Positions 26,889 through 35,725 of a stretch of 64,000 bases of DNA are shown piece by piece. Every line of letters begins with the position of its first letter. Position 1 is the stretch's first letter. The stretch is taken from assembly GCA_019359675.1 (NCBI GenBank), contig JAHHGX010000031.1, positions 124,001 through 188,000 on the forward strand, read 5' to 3'. This DNA comes from Calothrix sp. FI2-JRJ7 (GTDB taxonomy: Bacteria; Cyanobacteriota; Cyanobacteriia; Cyanobacteriales; Nostocaceae). The notes beneath the pieces are model-generated. The model saw nothing but the letters and a program-made list of their open reading frames with translations. It did no database searches and was not told the origin of the DNA. Made by a program: the position numbers and the translations under genes.

Positions 26889-27857
26889 TTAAGGGTCGAT
26901 ACCCGCACGTTTGAGTGCATCACGAACAGGCGCCAGATGACTGTCGTGGTTTACTCTAACTAACTCGTTAGAGTTATAAAGATTACGAAGCAAACCATTA
27001 TTTGCTGGTTGATTTAGTTTTAACATCGCGGTAATTAGACGGTTACGGAGTGGTGCCGCAACGCTATCGTCAATTGCTACACCATGTGCTGGGACACCTG
27101 GTATTTTGTGTAAAATGCGTAGCTGTGAGCGTTCTTGGTTGGTTATGTAAGGAGGGAACAAAGCATACTCTGATACTGCTGCGGCTTCAGCTTGACCTCG
27201 TAAAACAGCTTGTAAAGCTTTGCTGTAGTTACCACCGTAACTTACTTGACCAAAGAAATTACCCAAAGAATCACGGTTTTGTACCAATCCTAAACGAACT
27301 AATTCACTTGTAGGAAAAATAAATCCCGAACCGGATGTTGGGGATGTAAACGTCATCTTCTTACCGCGAAGTTGTGTGAGTGTCGCTCTGCCATTGCTTT
27401 GGGTTTTTAAAGGACTATTAGCTGGAACAACAAATACAGAATTGTATGTAAATTTACCTGAGTAATTATCTCTGGTTTCTGCAAGATATAGCCTTGCATT
27501 TGCTAACTGTGCAGCTTTGAGCGCTGGACGACTACTCAAAAATGCAACTTGTGCGCGGTTTGCGCGTAGTGCCTCAACTGCTGCGGTATCATCACCAATC
27601 TGCGCTCTGACAGGCATTCTCAATTCTCTAGAAAGAAACGCTGCTACCGCATTTGCTTTATTTTGCAAATCTGTAGAATCTGAACGACTAGGAAACGCAA
27701 TTGTAAGACTTCCAGGATTTTGAGCGACTATTGTCTGCCCTTTACTCCCAATACTAGGGTTCGCAATTGCTGCCACACCACCAAAAAAACTAACAATGCT
27801 GGCTAGTGCTACTGACACAGCACTAATTCCGAGCAAACCTTTTTGACTCCGAGCCAT
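26889..27857 (-). CDS. phnD: Phosphate/phosphite/phosphonate ABC transporter binding protein
   Basis: 322-residue periplasmic solute-binding protein of the PhnD family. N-terminal signal or anchor (GISAVSVALASIVSFFGG), then the PhnD-type sequence (SLTIAFPSRSDSTDLQNKAN, KMTFTSPTSGSGFIFPTSEL, VSYGGNYSKALQAVLRGQAE). The GSGF/SGSG-type stretch and the Ser/Thr residues around it line the oxyanion pocket in this family. Start ATG 27857. First gene of the phnDCE operon. A Pho-box-like double TTAA at 27960-27979 lies about 100 bases upstream but is in the wrong orientation for a canonical box. Confidence 0.92.
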   Translation of the reverse strand: MARSQKGLLGISAVSVALASIVSFFGGVAAIANPSIGSKGQTIVAQNPGSLTIAFPSRSDSTDLQNKANAVAAFLSRELRMPVRAQIGDDTAAVEALRANRAQVAFLSSRPALKAAQLANARLYLAETRDNYSGKFTYNSVFVVPANSPLKTQSNGRATLTQLRGKKMTFTSPTSGSGFIFPTSELVRLGLVQNRDSLGNFFGQVSYGGNYSKALQAVLRGQAEAAAVSEYALFPPYITNQERSQLRILHKIPGVPAHGVAIDDSVAAPLRNRLITAMLKLNQPANNGLLRNLYNSNELVRVNHDSHLAPVRDALKRAGIDP

Positions 27858-27959
27858 TTCGCGTTACCCCTTTAGCTAATTATTTGCAGTAATATTGCGA
27901 ACATATTTCAATATCCGTAGTTTAAATTTTTGAGCATTTCACTACAAAAGTCAATAATT

Positions 27960-27979
27960 GTTTTAATAAAATTTTAACC
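27960..27979. promoter_or_regulatory. Possible degenerate Pho box upstream of phnD
   Basis: GTTTTAATAAAATTTTAACC carries two TTAA cores 11 bp apart, the spacing of cyanobacterial PhoB-box repeats. The better match is on the strand opposite to phnD and the third repeat is missing, so this is only a weak candidate in a very AT-rich region. Confidence 0.2.
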
Positions 27980-28256
27980 TTGTCAATAATAATACATTTA
28001 ATCAGTATAACCATAGATTTTTTTCAATGGATACAATAGATTGAAACTATATAGTTATTGTAAATTTTGATAAATCCGGTTTCTAAAATTTTATATTTAG
28101 CGAAACATAAATTAAAATATTTAAAACTTATGAATCTAGACAAAACTAAGTCTTTATGGGTATTGCAAGAGTTAGTACTTGTTTTTTTATACAGCCTACT
28201 CTCAAATCTGTTTGCTTTTGCTAAGTTAAAATCATTTATCAAACTCTTCTTATGTG

Positions 28257-28560
28257 ATTCGTTCTTCCATTTTTATGCCCAAACCTTCCTCAAAACCGCA
28301 ATCAAAAAACACCGATAAACAAATTAATTGATTTAGTGAAAGATGACCATCCAATCAATGGAATGGTAGCAATAGCTAATTTTGCTGTGAAACTTGCCAA
28401 TAATTCTCAAGTAAGTAATGATAAGTTCCAAAAAATTGCAAAACTTACTTGTTATCAAAGATATAATCCTTGGCATATGGTAACATTTAACATAGCTGTA
28501 GCAGGTCATATCAATACCCCAAGCCAATTAGATGTAGAGACCGAATTAATTCGGCCTTTA
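28257..28560 (+). pseudogene. Unrecognised coding remnant interrupted by a 28-bp palindrome
   Basis: From a stop near 28257 an open frame gives protein-like sequence (TPINKLIDLVKDDHPINGMV, then KIAKLTCYQRYNPWHMVTF) with no good start codon before a GTG at 28336. At 28534 the frame runs into the palindrome GTAGAGACC...GGCCTTTAC and then into the ridA gene on the other strand, so it is likely a decayed fragment. The family is not recognised. The preceding 27980-28256 is AT-rich, with two overlapping open frames that look like chance. Confidence 0.35.
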
Positions 28561-28561
28561 C
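28534..28561. repeat. 28-bp palindrome, intergenic copy
   Basis: GTAGAGACCGAATTAATTCGG followed by CCTTTAC: an imperfect 28-bp palindrome nearly identical in its left half to the one inside carB at 19382-19409. Confidence 0.7.
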
Positions 28562-28597
28562 AATGTGCAAATTTTATTAATTCTCGCCTTTGGTGTG

Positions 28598-28987
28598 TCA
28601 AATTACTGCGATACATTCAATCTCTACTAATACATCTTTGGGTAAGCGCGATACTTCCACACAAGCACGTGCTGGCGCCGAGTCTGATGAGAAATATTGT
28701 GCGTAAATAGAATTAACGGTTGCGAAGTCGTTCATATCCTTAAGGAAAATGCTAACTTTAACGACGTTTTCCCATTTTGCGTTTGCAGCAGCTAAAACAG
28801 CTTCGACGTTTGACATTACTTGCTTTGTTTGCTTTGTTACATCACCCGTACCAACAATATCGCCTGTTTTTGGGTCGAGGGCAATTTGTCCAGAGACAAA
28901 GACCATTTGTCCAGAAGCTAAAATAGCTTGGTTATAAGGTCCAACAGGCGCTGGAGCATTATCGGTACGAATTACTTGACGTGTCAT
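28598..28987 (-). CDS. ridA: RidA family enamine/imine deaminase
   Basis: RidA hydrolyses reactive 2-aminoacrylate and related enamines released by PLP enzymes. The 129-residue protein has the full family pattern: [20 protein letters not shown] at the N-terminus, [13 protein letters not shown], and the C-terminal signature [20 protein letters not shown] with the key Arg that binds the substrate carboxylate. Start ATG 28987. Standalone gene, divergent from the membrane-anchored protein at 29127. Confidence 0.95.
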   Translation of the reverse strand: MTRQVIRTDNAPAPVGPYNQAILASGQMVFVSGQIALDPKTGDIVGTGDVTKQTKQVMSNVEAVLAAANAKWENVVKVSIFLKDMNDFATVNSIYAQYFSSDSAPARACVEVSRLPKDVLVEIECIAVI

Positions 28988-29126
28988 ATGTTACAAATGA
29001 TTCGGCGTAGATTTTTTAATTTGTTCCTGGCTGCATTATCCCATCAAACAGATTCCCGAAATCTAGCAACTCTTCATTTTTTATGTAGTCATATATATAA
29101 AGGTAAAGTTCTTTGAGACAACAAGT

Positions 29127-29852
29127 ATGCTGAAGCGGTTGTTGTGGATATTTGGCGGTGCCCTAGGTATTGTTTCTATAGTTTTAATAGTCATATGGCG
29201 CCAAGCAACTTACCTACCTAGTTGGTATGGGAAATCGGCGCCAACACCTAGTGCGACTCCAGCAGATGAAACCAAACCGAAAGAATTAACGCGCGAAGAA
29301 ATTTGGAGCAAAGTTAGTAATACATTACAAAAACAAGCATCAGCAGGTGAGCGAGTTGGAAAGGTCGAGTTAAAAGCGGATGAAGTGAATCGTTTGATTT
29401 TCTCGGAGATGCAGGTGAAGGAGAAAGTAACAAGCGATGCTGAATTAGAAAAAATTATTGTAGGTAAAAATACTCAGTTTCGTGATGGTAAGTTAGTTAT
29501 AGGCGCCGTTATTAATTTACAAGAACTGACGCAGCATAAGGAATTAAAAGGTGGACGTGGGGACTTAGCACAAGCTTTTTTAAATTTACCTATTGTCAAA
29601 AACCGTCCTGTATACATTGAAGTTGAAGGCACACCAATAGTCAAAAATCAAAAAATTGCCCTAGATTCACCTAGCATAAAACTGGCGAATGTGAGCATGA
29701 CAGTAGAAGAATTATCTAAACATTTAGGTATTTCCCAGGAATTTATCAATCAACGCATTTCCCGCGAACGCGCATTAGTTCCAATGTCCGTCCAGGACGT
29801 AAAAATACAGGGAGACAAAATATCAATTCGTGGTACAGGAACGGCATGGTGA
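29127..29852 (+). CDS. Membrane-anchored protein of unknown function
   Basis: 241 residues with one N-terminal transmembrane segment (LLWIFGGALGIVSIVLIVIW) and a Pro/Thr linker, then a soluble extracytoplasmic domain of about 180 residues (LKADEVNRLIFSEMQVKEKV, LAQAFLNLPIVKNRPVYIEV). No named domain recognised. The soluble part has the alternating pattern of a lipid- or ligand-binding beta/alpha domain, but this is only impression. Start ATG 29127. Likely cyanobacteria-specific. Confidence 0.75.
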   Translation: MLKRLLWIFGGALGIVSIVLIVIWRQATYLPSWYGKSAPTPSATPADETKPKELTREEIWSKVSNTLQKQASAGERVGKVELKADEVNRLIFSEMQVKEKVTSDAELEKIIVGKNTQFRDGKLVIGAVINLQELTQHKELKGGRGDLAQAFLNLPIVKNRPVYIEVEGTPIVKNQKIALDSPSIKLANVSMTVEELSKHLGISQEFINQRISRERALVPMSVQDVKIQGDKISIRGTGTAW

Positions 29853-29856
29853 CTTT

Positions 29857-30060
29857 TAATAGTTATGAGTTAGGAGTTAAATTTAATATATTGAAAATGG
29901 CTTATAAGTTAATTCTTTATAAATCTGAAAATCTTAAAGATGCTACCCTACGGGAAAACTACGTTTACGTTCACGACTCATGACATACTTCATAACTCAT
30001 AACTCATAACTCATAACTCATAACTCATAACTTATAACTTCTAACTCTTAACTCCCAACT
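29857..30060. repeat. Heptanucleotide tandem repeat (ATAACTC) and flanking inverted copies
   Basis: ATAACTC is repeated in tandem five to six times at about 29996-30031, grading into related TTATAACTTCTAACTCTTAACTC phrases. An inverted relative, AGTTATGAGTTAGGAGTTAA, occurs at about 29860-29879, so the whole gap can fold back. This is the short tandemly repeated (STRR) type of sequence known from heterocystous cyanobacteria. Related stretches: 35668-35735, 52436-52468 and 57935-58050. Confidence 0.75.
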
Positions 30061-30512
30061 CTTGGACGTATACCATAATTACGGTATTGCCAATAATCGT
30101 GCAAAATTTTATTGTGGTCGAAACATAAATTGCTGGGCAGGCGCCATTGTTCAAATATATCTAAACTCTTGGCATCATCTCCGGCTTGGGGTGTTCCTGT
30201 GGCGGTTGCAAGGAATACAATACTTAATGTGTGCTTGCGTGGGTCGCGATTGGGGTCAGAGTAAACTAAAAATTGCTCGACTAACTCAACCTGTAAACCA
30301 GTCTCTTCTTGTGCTTCACGTTTTGCCGCAACCTCAACTGATTCGCCATAATCGACGAATCCACCTGGAATTGCCCATCCAAATGGTTCGTTATGACGTT
30401 CAATTAAGACTATTGGTCGATGAGGACGGTCGATTAGTTCGATGATGATATCAACTGTTGGCGCCGGATTTCGATACATGGAATTCGTGTTCTCGTTAGT
30501 TGGGTTATCCAA
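30048..30512 (-). CDS. Nudix hydrolase
   Basis: 154-residue Nudix protein with complete box [24 protein letters not shown] across about residues 50-73. The preceding stretch ([18 protein letters not shown]) and C-terminal part ([18 protein letters not shown]) resemble ADP-ribose or NAD(H)-type Nudix enzymes more than MutT. An ATG 11 codons downstream (30479) is an alternative start that would remove a Asn-rich tail. It diverges from malQ with only 30 bp between. The STRR repeat runs up to its stop codon. Confidence 0.85.
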   Translation of the reverse strand: MDNPTNENTNSMYRNPAPTVDIIIELIDRPHRPIVLIERHNEPFGWAIPGGFVDYGESVEVAAKREAQEETGLQVELVEQFLVYSDPNRDPRKHTLSIVFLATATGTPQAGDDAKSLDIFEQWRLPSNLCFDHNKILHDYWQYRNYGIRPRVGS

Positions 30513-30542
30513 AACTTTATATTTGTTATTTGGTGAATATTT

Positions 30543-32054
30543 ATGCCATTTCCGAGATCCAGTGGTGTTTTACTGCATCCTACTAGTTTTCCCAGTCGAT
30601 TTGGAATTGGAGATTTAGGACACGAAGCGTATCGTTTTGTTGATTTTTTAGAAAGTAGTAATCAACAGTACTGGCAGGTTTTACCTCTTGGTCCCACTGG
30701 GTATGGTAATTCCCCATACATGTGTTACTCAGCGATGGCAGGTAATCCATTTTTAATTAGTTTAGACAAATTACGCGAAGACAATTTGCTGGCAGATTGG
30801 GATTTTGGTAATATACCCGATTTTGCGACACACAAAGTCGATTTCGAGGCTGTATTTCCTTACAAAACCAATCTACTCAAAATTGCTTGTAATAACTTTA
30901 AAAGTCAAGCAACTTCAAAACAGCGCAAAGTGTTTGACACATTCTGTGAATTCAAAGCTAACTGGCTGAATGATTATGCTTTGTTTATGGCGTTAAAAGA
31001 AGCACACAATGGCGCCAGTTGGTACACCTGGGAACCAGGATATGCAAAACGCGAACCCGATAGTATTGCCACCGCGCATAAAGAACTCGAAGAATTGATA
31101 TTTTACCAAAAATTTGTCCAGTTTCAATTCTTTCATCAATGGTCACAACTTAAAACCTACGCTAACCAGCGCGGTATCGAAATTATTGGTGATATCCCAA
31201 TTTATGTTGCTCACGATAGTGCAGATGTATGGGCAAATCCAGAAATATTTTGTTTGGATGAAAAAGGCGAAACTGAATTAATGGCAGGAGTTCCACCAGA
31301 TTATTTTAGTGCTACAGGTCAACTGTGGGGAAACCCAGTTTACAATTGGGCAGAATTAGAGAAACAAGACTTTGCGTGGTGGATAAAACGTTTTGAAGTC
31401 ATGCTCGACTACGTTGATATTATTCGTATTGACCATTTTCGAGGTTTTGAAGCGTATTGGGCTGTTCCTCAAGGTGAAGAAACAGCAGAAAATGGTAAAT
31501 GGATAAAGGCGCCTGGTGAAGCATTATTTCAAAAAATTGCGAAAAAGTTAGGTAAATTACCCATATTAGCTGAAGATTTGGGAGTAATTACACCCGAAGT
31601 TGAGGCACTACGCGACAAGTTTGAATTTCCGGGTATGAAAATACTACAATTTGCTTTTGGTTCCGACCCTGGAAACCCGTTTTTACCGTTTAATTACACT
31701 AGAAACTCTGTAGTTTACACAGGTTCTCATGATAATGATACTTGTGAGGGTTGGTTTAGCCAAGCCAGCGATTGGGAAAAAGAAAAACTGCGGATGTATC
31801 TAGGTAATATAAACCATGACGGTGCCCACTGGGACTTCATCCGGTTGGCATTGAGTTCAATTGCAAATCAAGCAATTATTCAATTACAAGATGTTTTGGG
31901 ACATGGTGGAGATGCACGCATGAATTTCCCAGGTAAAGCCGAAGGTAACTGGGAATGGCGATATCATGACCATGAGTTAACACCCGAACTCCGAACCAAA
32001 TTTAAAAACCTGACAACATTATATGGAAGGGCGCCAATAAAAAAAGTTAAGTAG
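30543..32054 (+). CDS. malQ: 4-alpha-glucanotransferase (amylomaltase)
   Basis: MalQ transfers alpha-1,4-glucan segments between maltodextrins in glycogen turnover. 503 residues, the usual length, with GH77 motifs: the N-terminal [20 protein letters not shown], nucleophile Asp in [18 protein letters not shown], acid/base Glu in [15 protein letters not shown], and the third Asp in [13 protein letters not shown]. Start ATG 30543. Its 3' end is followed at once by repeat-rich DNA. Single gene. Confidence 0.97.
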   Translation: MPFPRSSGVLLHPTSFPSRFGIGDLGHEAYRFVDFLESSNQQYWQVLPLGPTGYGNSPYMCYSAMAGNPFLISLDKLREDNLLADWDFGNIPDFATHKVDFEAVFPYKTNLLKIACNNFKSQATSKQRKVFDTFCEFKANWLNDYALFMALKEAHNGASWYTWEPGYAKREPDSIATAHKELEELIFYQKFVQFQFFHQWSQLKTYANQRGIEIIGDIPIYVAHDSADVWANPEIFCLDEKGETELMAGVPPDYFSATGQLWGNPVYNWAELEKQDFAWWIKRFEVMLDYVDIIRIDHFRGFEAYWAVPQGEETAENGKWIKAPGEALFQKIAKKLGKLPILAEDLGVITPEVEALRDKFEFPGMKILQFAFGSDPGNPFLPFNYTRNSVVYTGSHDNDTCEGWFSQASDWEKEKLRMYLGNINHDGAHWDFIRLALSSIANQAIIQLQDVLGHGGDARMNFPGKAEGNWEWRYHDHELTPELRTKFKNLTTLYGRAPIKKVK

Positions 32055-32057
32055 TAG

Positions 32058-32117
32058 GGTGCGTGAAAGCTATTACAATCTTCAATCAAATGAAATATTA
32101 AACTGCTTTCACGCACC
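32058..32117. repeat. GGTGCGTGAAAGC inverted repeat after malQ
   Basis: GGTGCGTGAAAGC (32058-32070) pairs perfectly with GCTTTCACGCACC (32105-32117) around a 34-nt loop. It is a variant of the GGTGCGTGACGC/GCGTCACGCACC family with matched changes in both arms, and may end the malQ transcript. Confidence 0.8.
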
Positions 32118-32698
32118 ATCAATTCTTTTAGATTATACGGACAGGCGCCAATCAAAAAAGCACCATCAAAACAAGTGCTGGTAAGAAGTTGATGCGTGAC
32201 GCTACCGGGTTATCGCTTACAATCTTCAATCACCATCAATTCTTTTAGATTATACGGACAGGCGCCAATCAAAAAGCACCATCAAAATAAGTGCTGGTGA
32301 GAAGTTGGTGCGTGACGCTACCGGGTTATCGCTTACAATCTTCAATCACCATCAATTCCTTTTAGATTATACGGACAGGCGCCAATCAAAAAAGCACCAT
32401 CAAAACAAGTGCTGGTGAGAAGTTGGTGCGTGACGCTACCAGGTTATCGCTTACAATCTTCAATCACCATCAATTCTTTTAGATTATACGGACAGGCGCC
32501 AATCAAAAAAGCACCATCAAAACAAGTGCTGGTAAGAAGTTGATGCGTGACGCTACCGGGTTATCGCTTACAATCTTCAATCACCATCAATTCTTTTAGA
32601 TTATACGGACAGGCGCCAATCAAAAAAGCACCATCAAAACAAGTGCTGGTGAGAAGTTGGTGCGTGACGCTACCAGGTTATCGCTTCGTTTGAGAGTT
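32114..32698. repeat. Five tandem copies of a ~117-bp repeat
   Basis: Units begin CACCATCAATTC at 32114, 32231, 32347, 32465 and 32582, giving periods of 117, 116, 118 and 117. Each unit holds one GGCGCC, an AGCACCATCA...GTGCTGGT segment and a (G/A)TGCGTGACGCTACC core. One- or two-base differences (GTAAGAAGTTGATG versus GTGAGAAGTTGGTG) alternate between units, so copies have been exchanged or expanded recently. Copy-length changes of one base rule out a coding role. The array ends with GGTAGCGTCACACACCCTAC at 32702-32721, the same 3' module as at 18094-18112. Confidence 0.9.
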
Positions 32699-32717
32699 GT
32701 TGGTAGCGTCACACACC

Positions 32718-33530
32718 CTACGACCTGGTATTTGCTGCGATTTTCATTTCTTCGGGTTTACCAGGTTCTCCCATTGGTTTTGGCTGTTGCTGGTTAACAC
32801 TTAACATTACACCTCCAGCATTACCTGCACGAACTATAAGTTGTGCTTGTGCTTTCCATGTACGCTGGGTTCCTTGGGGAAGTATACCCTCAAATTCGGT
32901 TTTGCCATCTGCTTCAACACGAATCCACGATGAGTCTTTTAATGTTACTCCTACCTGAACTTGACGATTTTTATCGTCGCTTGTTTGGTTATTAATGGCA
33001 GGTTGAAGCGCAAACTCTTGGGTGTTTTTAGATGAAGATGGTGATGATGGCGATTTTGCTTGCTTTTCAGAGTTGTTGGAAACTGTTGCAATATTTAAAA
33101 CATGTGATAAACCGCTTACTGAGCAAACGATTAAACCAACATAAATTAAATATAGATGAACTGGTCGCAGTTGACCCTGTGATGTGTTTTTCCACCCAGA
33201 TATACGATTAACGCGGTTAACTCCTATTGGGTATTTATTCGCAAGTTCTATACCATTAAATCCAAGTGCATCAGCATAGCGCTTAATTAAACCTTGGGTA
33301 TAAATGGGTTCTGGTAGCTCATCAAAATTTGCATCCTCAATCGCTTGTAGCAAGCGACGAGCTATTTTTGTGTAGGCAGCTACGTCATCTATACTAAATT
33401 GGTGTTCTTCACGTGTTGAACGAAGCTTTAAGGCAATTTCCGTCAAAATTTTAGCTCTTTGCTCGTCTAATGAAGGAGACTCTTGTGTATTTTCTTTTGT
33501 CTTCAAGTTAAACCACTTCATGTTTTTCAC
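32718..33530 (-). CDS. RodZ-like helix-turn-helix membrane protein
   Basis: 270 residues with RodZ architecture: cytoplasmic HTH_25 domain (LRSTREEHQFSIDDVAAYTK, then ELPEPIYTQGLIKRYADALG), one transmembrane helix at about 125-145, a Ser/Lys/Pro/Gln-rich linker, and a C-terminal periplasmic DUF4115 beta domain (VGVTLKDSSWIRVEADGKTE, then GTQRTWKAQAQLIVRAGNAG). RodZ links MreB to the elongation machinery and helps set cell shape. The start ATG 33530 has AGGAG upstream. It is directly followed upstream by the pseudouridine synthase gene, 41 bp away, suggesting one transcript. Confidence 0.85.
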   Translation of the reverse strand: MKNMKWFNLKTKENTQESPSLDEQRAKILTEIALKLRSTREEHQFSIDDVAAYTKIARRLLQAIEDANFDELPEPIYTQGLIKRYADALGFNGIELANKYPIGVNRVNRISGWKNTSQGQLRPVHLYLIYVGLIVCSVSGLSHVLNIATVSNNSEKQAKSPSSPSSSKNTQEFALQPAINNQTSDDKNRQVQVGVTLKDSSWIRVEADGKTEFEGILPQGTQRTWKAQAQLIVRAGNAGGVMLSVNQQQPKPMGEPGKPEEMKIAANTRS

Positions 33531-33571
33531 TCCTTAGCCTGCCTTAATCATCAATAGGAATACTAATTTCA

Positions 33572-34324
33572 CTAATCCGCTTCTATATATGAATGCAAAC
33601 TGCGAATTTCAAAATCTTTTAAATAACGATAGGAACCCTCTGCCAACGAAAACTGTCCTGTTTTTTGTAACTCAATAGAACCGATAGCGGTACGATGTAG
33701 TTCAATTACTGGATGTCCTAATTGCTCTGCTACCCTGCGAATTTGGCGATTTCGACCCTCTTTCAAAACTATTTCTAACCTCGTTTGTGTTGGCATTCTC
33801 TTGACAACACGCACAGAAGCTTGTCTAGTTTTTCTGCCGTCAAGCATTACCCCTTGGCGCCATGATGTAAGTACAGCATCGTTGACTTGTCCTTGCACCA
33901 ATACGCGATAAGTTTTAGGAATACTATGTTTTGGATGAGTTAACGAATACGTTAAATCACCATCATTCGTTAAAATTAACGCTCCAGTTGATTCTGCATC
34001 TAAACGACCCACTGGATGAAGACCTAGACCGGAACTCAATTCTTTTGGTAACAAGTCTAGTACTGTTGTCCGTCCTTGGGGATCATCGCAAGTTGAGACT
34101 ACTCCAACTGGTTTATTTAGTAATAAATATATTAAAGATGGACGTTCGGTTGTAGCTATTGCTTTTCCGTCAACGGTAATAACATCGCGTTGTGGGTCTA
34201 CTTTTTGCCCTACTTCTGCTAATGCTCCATTTATCCGCACTCGTGACTGCCGAATCATTTCTTCAGCTTGACGACGTGAAGCAATACCCCACTGCGAAAG
34301 TACTTTTTGTAACCTAGCCTCCAT
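33572..34324 (-). CDS. RsuA/RluB/RluE-family rRNA pseudouridine synthase
   Basis: 250 residues: N-terminal S4 RNA-binding domain (RLQKVLSQWGIASRRQAEEM, IRQSRVRINGALAEVGQKV) and a pseudouridine synthase domain with catalytic Asp in GRLDAESTGALILTNDG. It isomerises specific uridines in rRNA. RluB in E. coli modifies U2605 of 23S rRNA; which site this one modifies cannot be told. Start ATG 34324. First gene of a likely two-gene unit with the RodZ-like gene. Confidence 0.93.
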   Translation of the reverse strand: MEARLQKVLSQWGIASRRQAEEMIRQSRVRINGALAEVGQKVDPQRDVITVDGKAIATTERPSLIYLLLNKPVGVVSTCDDPQGRTTVLDLLPKELSSGLGLHPVGRLDAESTGALILTNDGDLTYSLTHPKHSIPKTYRVLVQGQVNDAVLTSWRQGVMLDGRKTRQASVRVVKRMPTQTRLEIVLKEGRNRQIRRVAEQLGHPVIELHRTAIGSIELQKTGQFSLAEGSYRYLKDFEIRSLHSYIEAD

Positions 34325-34485
34325 GATAATAATACTGCATTAAGCGAACAATGGTAAGTAAATAATATATGTTAGACACTGTACTTAGTAGAGTCCAATG
34401 TTACAGTTAAAAATTGTTTAATTAGGCTTCGTATATAGACTAAATTTAATGTTCATGGTTGTTTGTTGTTTACTGAGTTACTTAA

Positions 34486-35199
34486 ATGTCACAAAATCAA
34501 ACAGAAAATAAAATTACACCCAAAATCCGAGTTATCACTACTGTTCTCAAAAGCGCCCTCAAATTATTTGTGCGCTCTCAAGTTACCGACATCCAAGACC
34601 TAGACATCGATATCCAAGCTAGTGACCGTCAACTTTTATCTGGCAGAATTCCTTCTGTTTCTGTGTTTGCTAGTGGCGCCGTATACAAAGGTCTTCACCT
34701 CACCTCAATTCAATTAACCGCTGAAAATATCCGCATTAATACTGGCTCTATACTTAAGGGACAACCGCTTCGACTGTCAGAAGCAATACCAGTAAATGGT
34801 ACCTTAGTTCTAGAGGAAGAAGACGTAAACGCCTCTTTGACATCTGCATTATTATCAGGGGCATTGAATGACGTATTGCTACAACTTATACCAGAACTTA
34901 CGAAAAATTCCAAGTCTATTATCTGGCAAAAAATTATTCTTAGCAACAACCAATTTATACTTTTTGCGAATCCAGCTACTGAAACCAACACCAAGCTTGA
35001 AGCACCGTTAGAAATTGGTATTGATTTAGAACTAATTAATAGTAATGAGTTAAAACTCACTCCTACTGACAAGCTAGGGCAACACGAACACAGCAAAAAG
35101 GGACAACATTTTGACCTTGGTTCCGATGTTGACATTAAAGAATTAGAGCTTATACCAGGCAAAGTTACAGTATACGGGCGAATTAATATCAACCCCTAA
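34486..35199 (+). CDS. DUF2993 family protein (LmeA-like lipid-binding fold)
   Basis: 237 residues of the DUF2993 family (IDIQASDRQLLSGRIPSVSV, GLHLTSIQLTAENIRINTGS, LRLSEAIPVNGTLVLEEEDV). Structural relatives such as mycobacterial LmeA bind phospholipids. No signal peptide is seen at the N-terminus, which is polar (SQNQTENKITPKIRV). Common in cyanobacteria with unknown role. Start ATG 34486. Single gene; a GATATGAA...TTCATATC hairpin lies just after its stop near 35219-35246. Confidence 0.85.
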   Translation: MSQNQTENKITPKIRVITTVLKSALKLFVRSQVTDIQDLDIDIQASDRQLLSGRIPSVSVFASGAVYKGLHLTSIQLTAENIRINTGSILKGQPLRLSEAIPVNGTLVLEEEDVNASLTSALLSGALNDVLLQLIPELTKNSKSIIWQKIILSNNQFILFANPATETNTKLEAPLEIGIDLELINSNELKLTPTDKLGQHEHSKKGQHFDLGSDVDIKELELIPGKVTVYGRININP

Positions 35200-35218
35200 A
35201 TTAATTCTGAGTACATTT

Positions 35219-35246
35219 AGATATGAAGCGTTTCGATTTCATATCG
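35219..35246 (+). terminator. Hairpin after the DUF2993 gene
   Basis: GATATGAA and TTCATATC form an 8-bp stem with a 9-base loop, about 20 bases after the stop. There is no T-run, so termination is only possible, not shown. Confidence 0.35.
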
Positions 35247-35436
35247 AAAACTTCAATATCCGACGCTCTGTTTTTATCATACCCTAGGCGCCGCCTATGG
35301 GAGCATTCATCAAACAAAAGCAATAACAGTTTTGAGAAGTACATAATACGACAACTATTGAAGTGAGGTTTGCTTATACCATTCATTGCTCTTTCCAGAA
35401 GTTAACACAGCAATAAATTAAAAAGTGGTACAGCAC

Positions 35437-35592
35437 CTGAGTCATATGCACTCAGCCTAAGTGTAGTATTTATACACCTCAAAACTGTTTGCTTATGCAA
35501 AGATTACCTCGAACTACCCCAAAAGGAAGTAACGGGGATCACCTTGGGCTGAAAACCACTAACCGATTAATTGGGACTTACACACTTAGTCA
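35437..35592. ncRNA. Candidate structured RNA region
   Basis: Several local stems cluster in a gene-free 520-bp gap: CTGAGT/ACTCAG (35437-35455), GTGTA/TACAC (35461-35477), CCCC...GGGG (35517-35537), and a long-range CTAAGTGT/ACACTTAG pairing (about 35457 with 35582) that would enclose them. A T-rich tract (CTTTTTTATT) follows at about 35635. No known RNA family was recognised; strand and ends are unknown. The short open frame 35201-35386 (minus) in this gap has no support. Confidence 0.3.
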
Positions 35593-35725
35593 CAGAATAT
35601 TAAACAGTAGGCACCGTTGTATAGAAGATTGTTGCTTTTTTATTAGAAGATTCTTGCGATAAGGAGTTATGAGTGCTGAGTGCTGAGTGCTGAGTAATAA
35701 ATTTCAACTCCGCGCCTCCTAACTT

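Noticed and set aside
28067-28318. 83-codon open frame in the gap before ridA
   Set aside because: Very AT-rich, overlapped by an antisense frame, no start signal, and composition (Leu/Lys/Phe) expected from random AT-rich DNA.
32114-32698. CRISPR array
   Set aside because: The repeats are about 117 bp and nearly identical throughout, with no short repeat/unique spacer alternation and no cas genes nearby.
35201-35386. 61-codon minus-strand frame after the DUF2993 gene
   Set aside because: No start signal or protein features, and it covers a hairpin likely to be structural.
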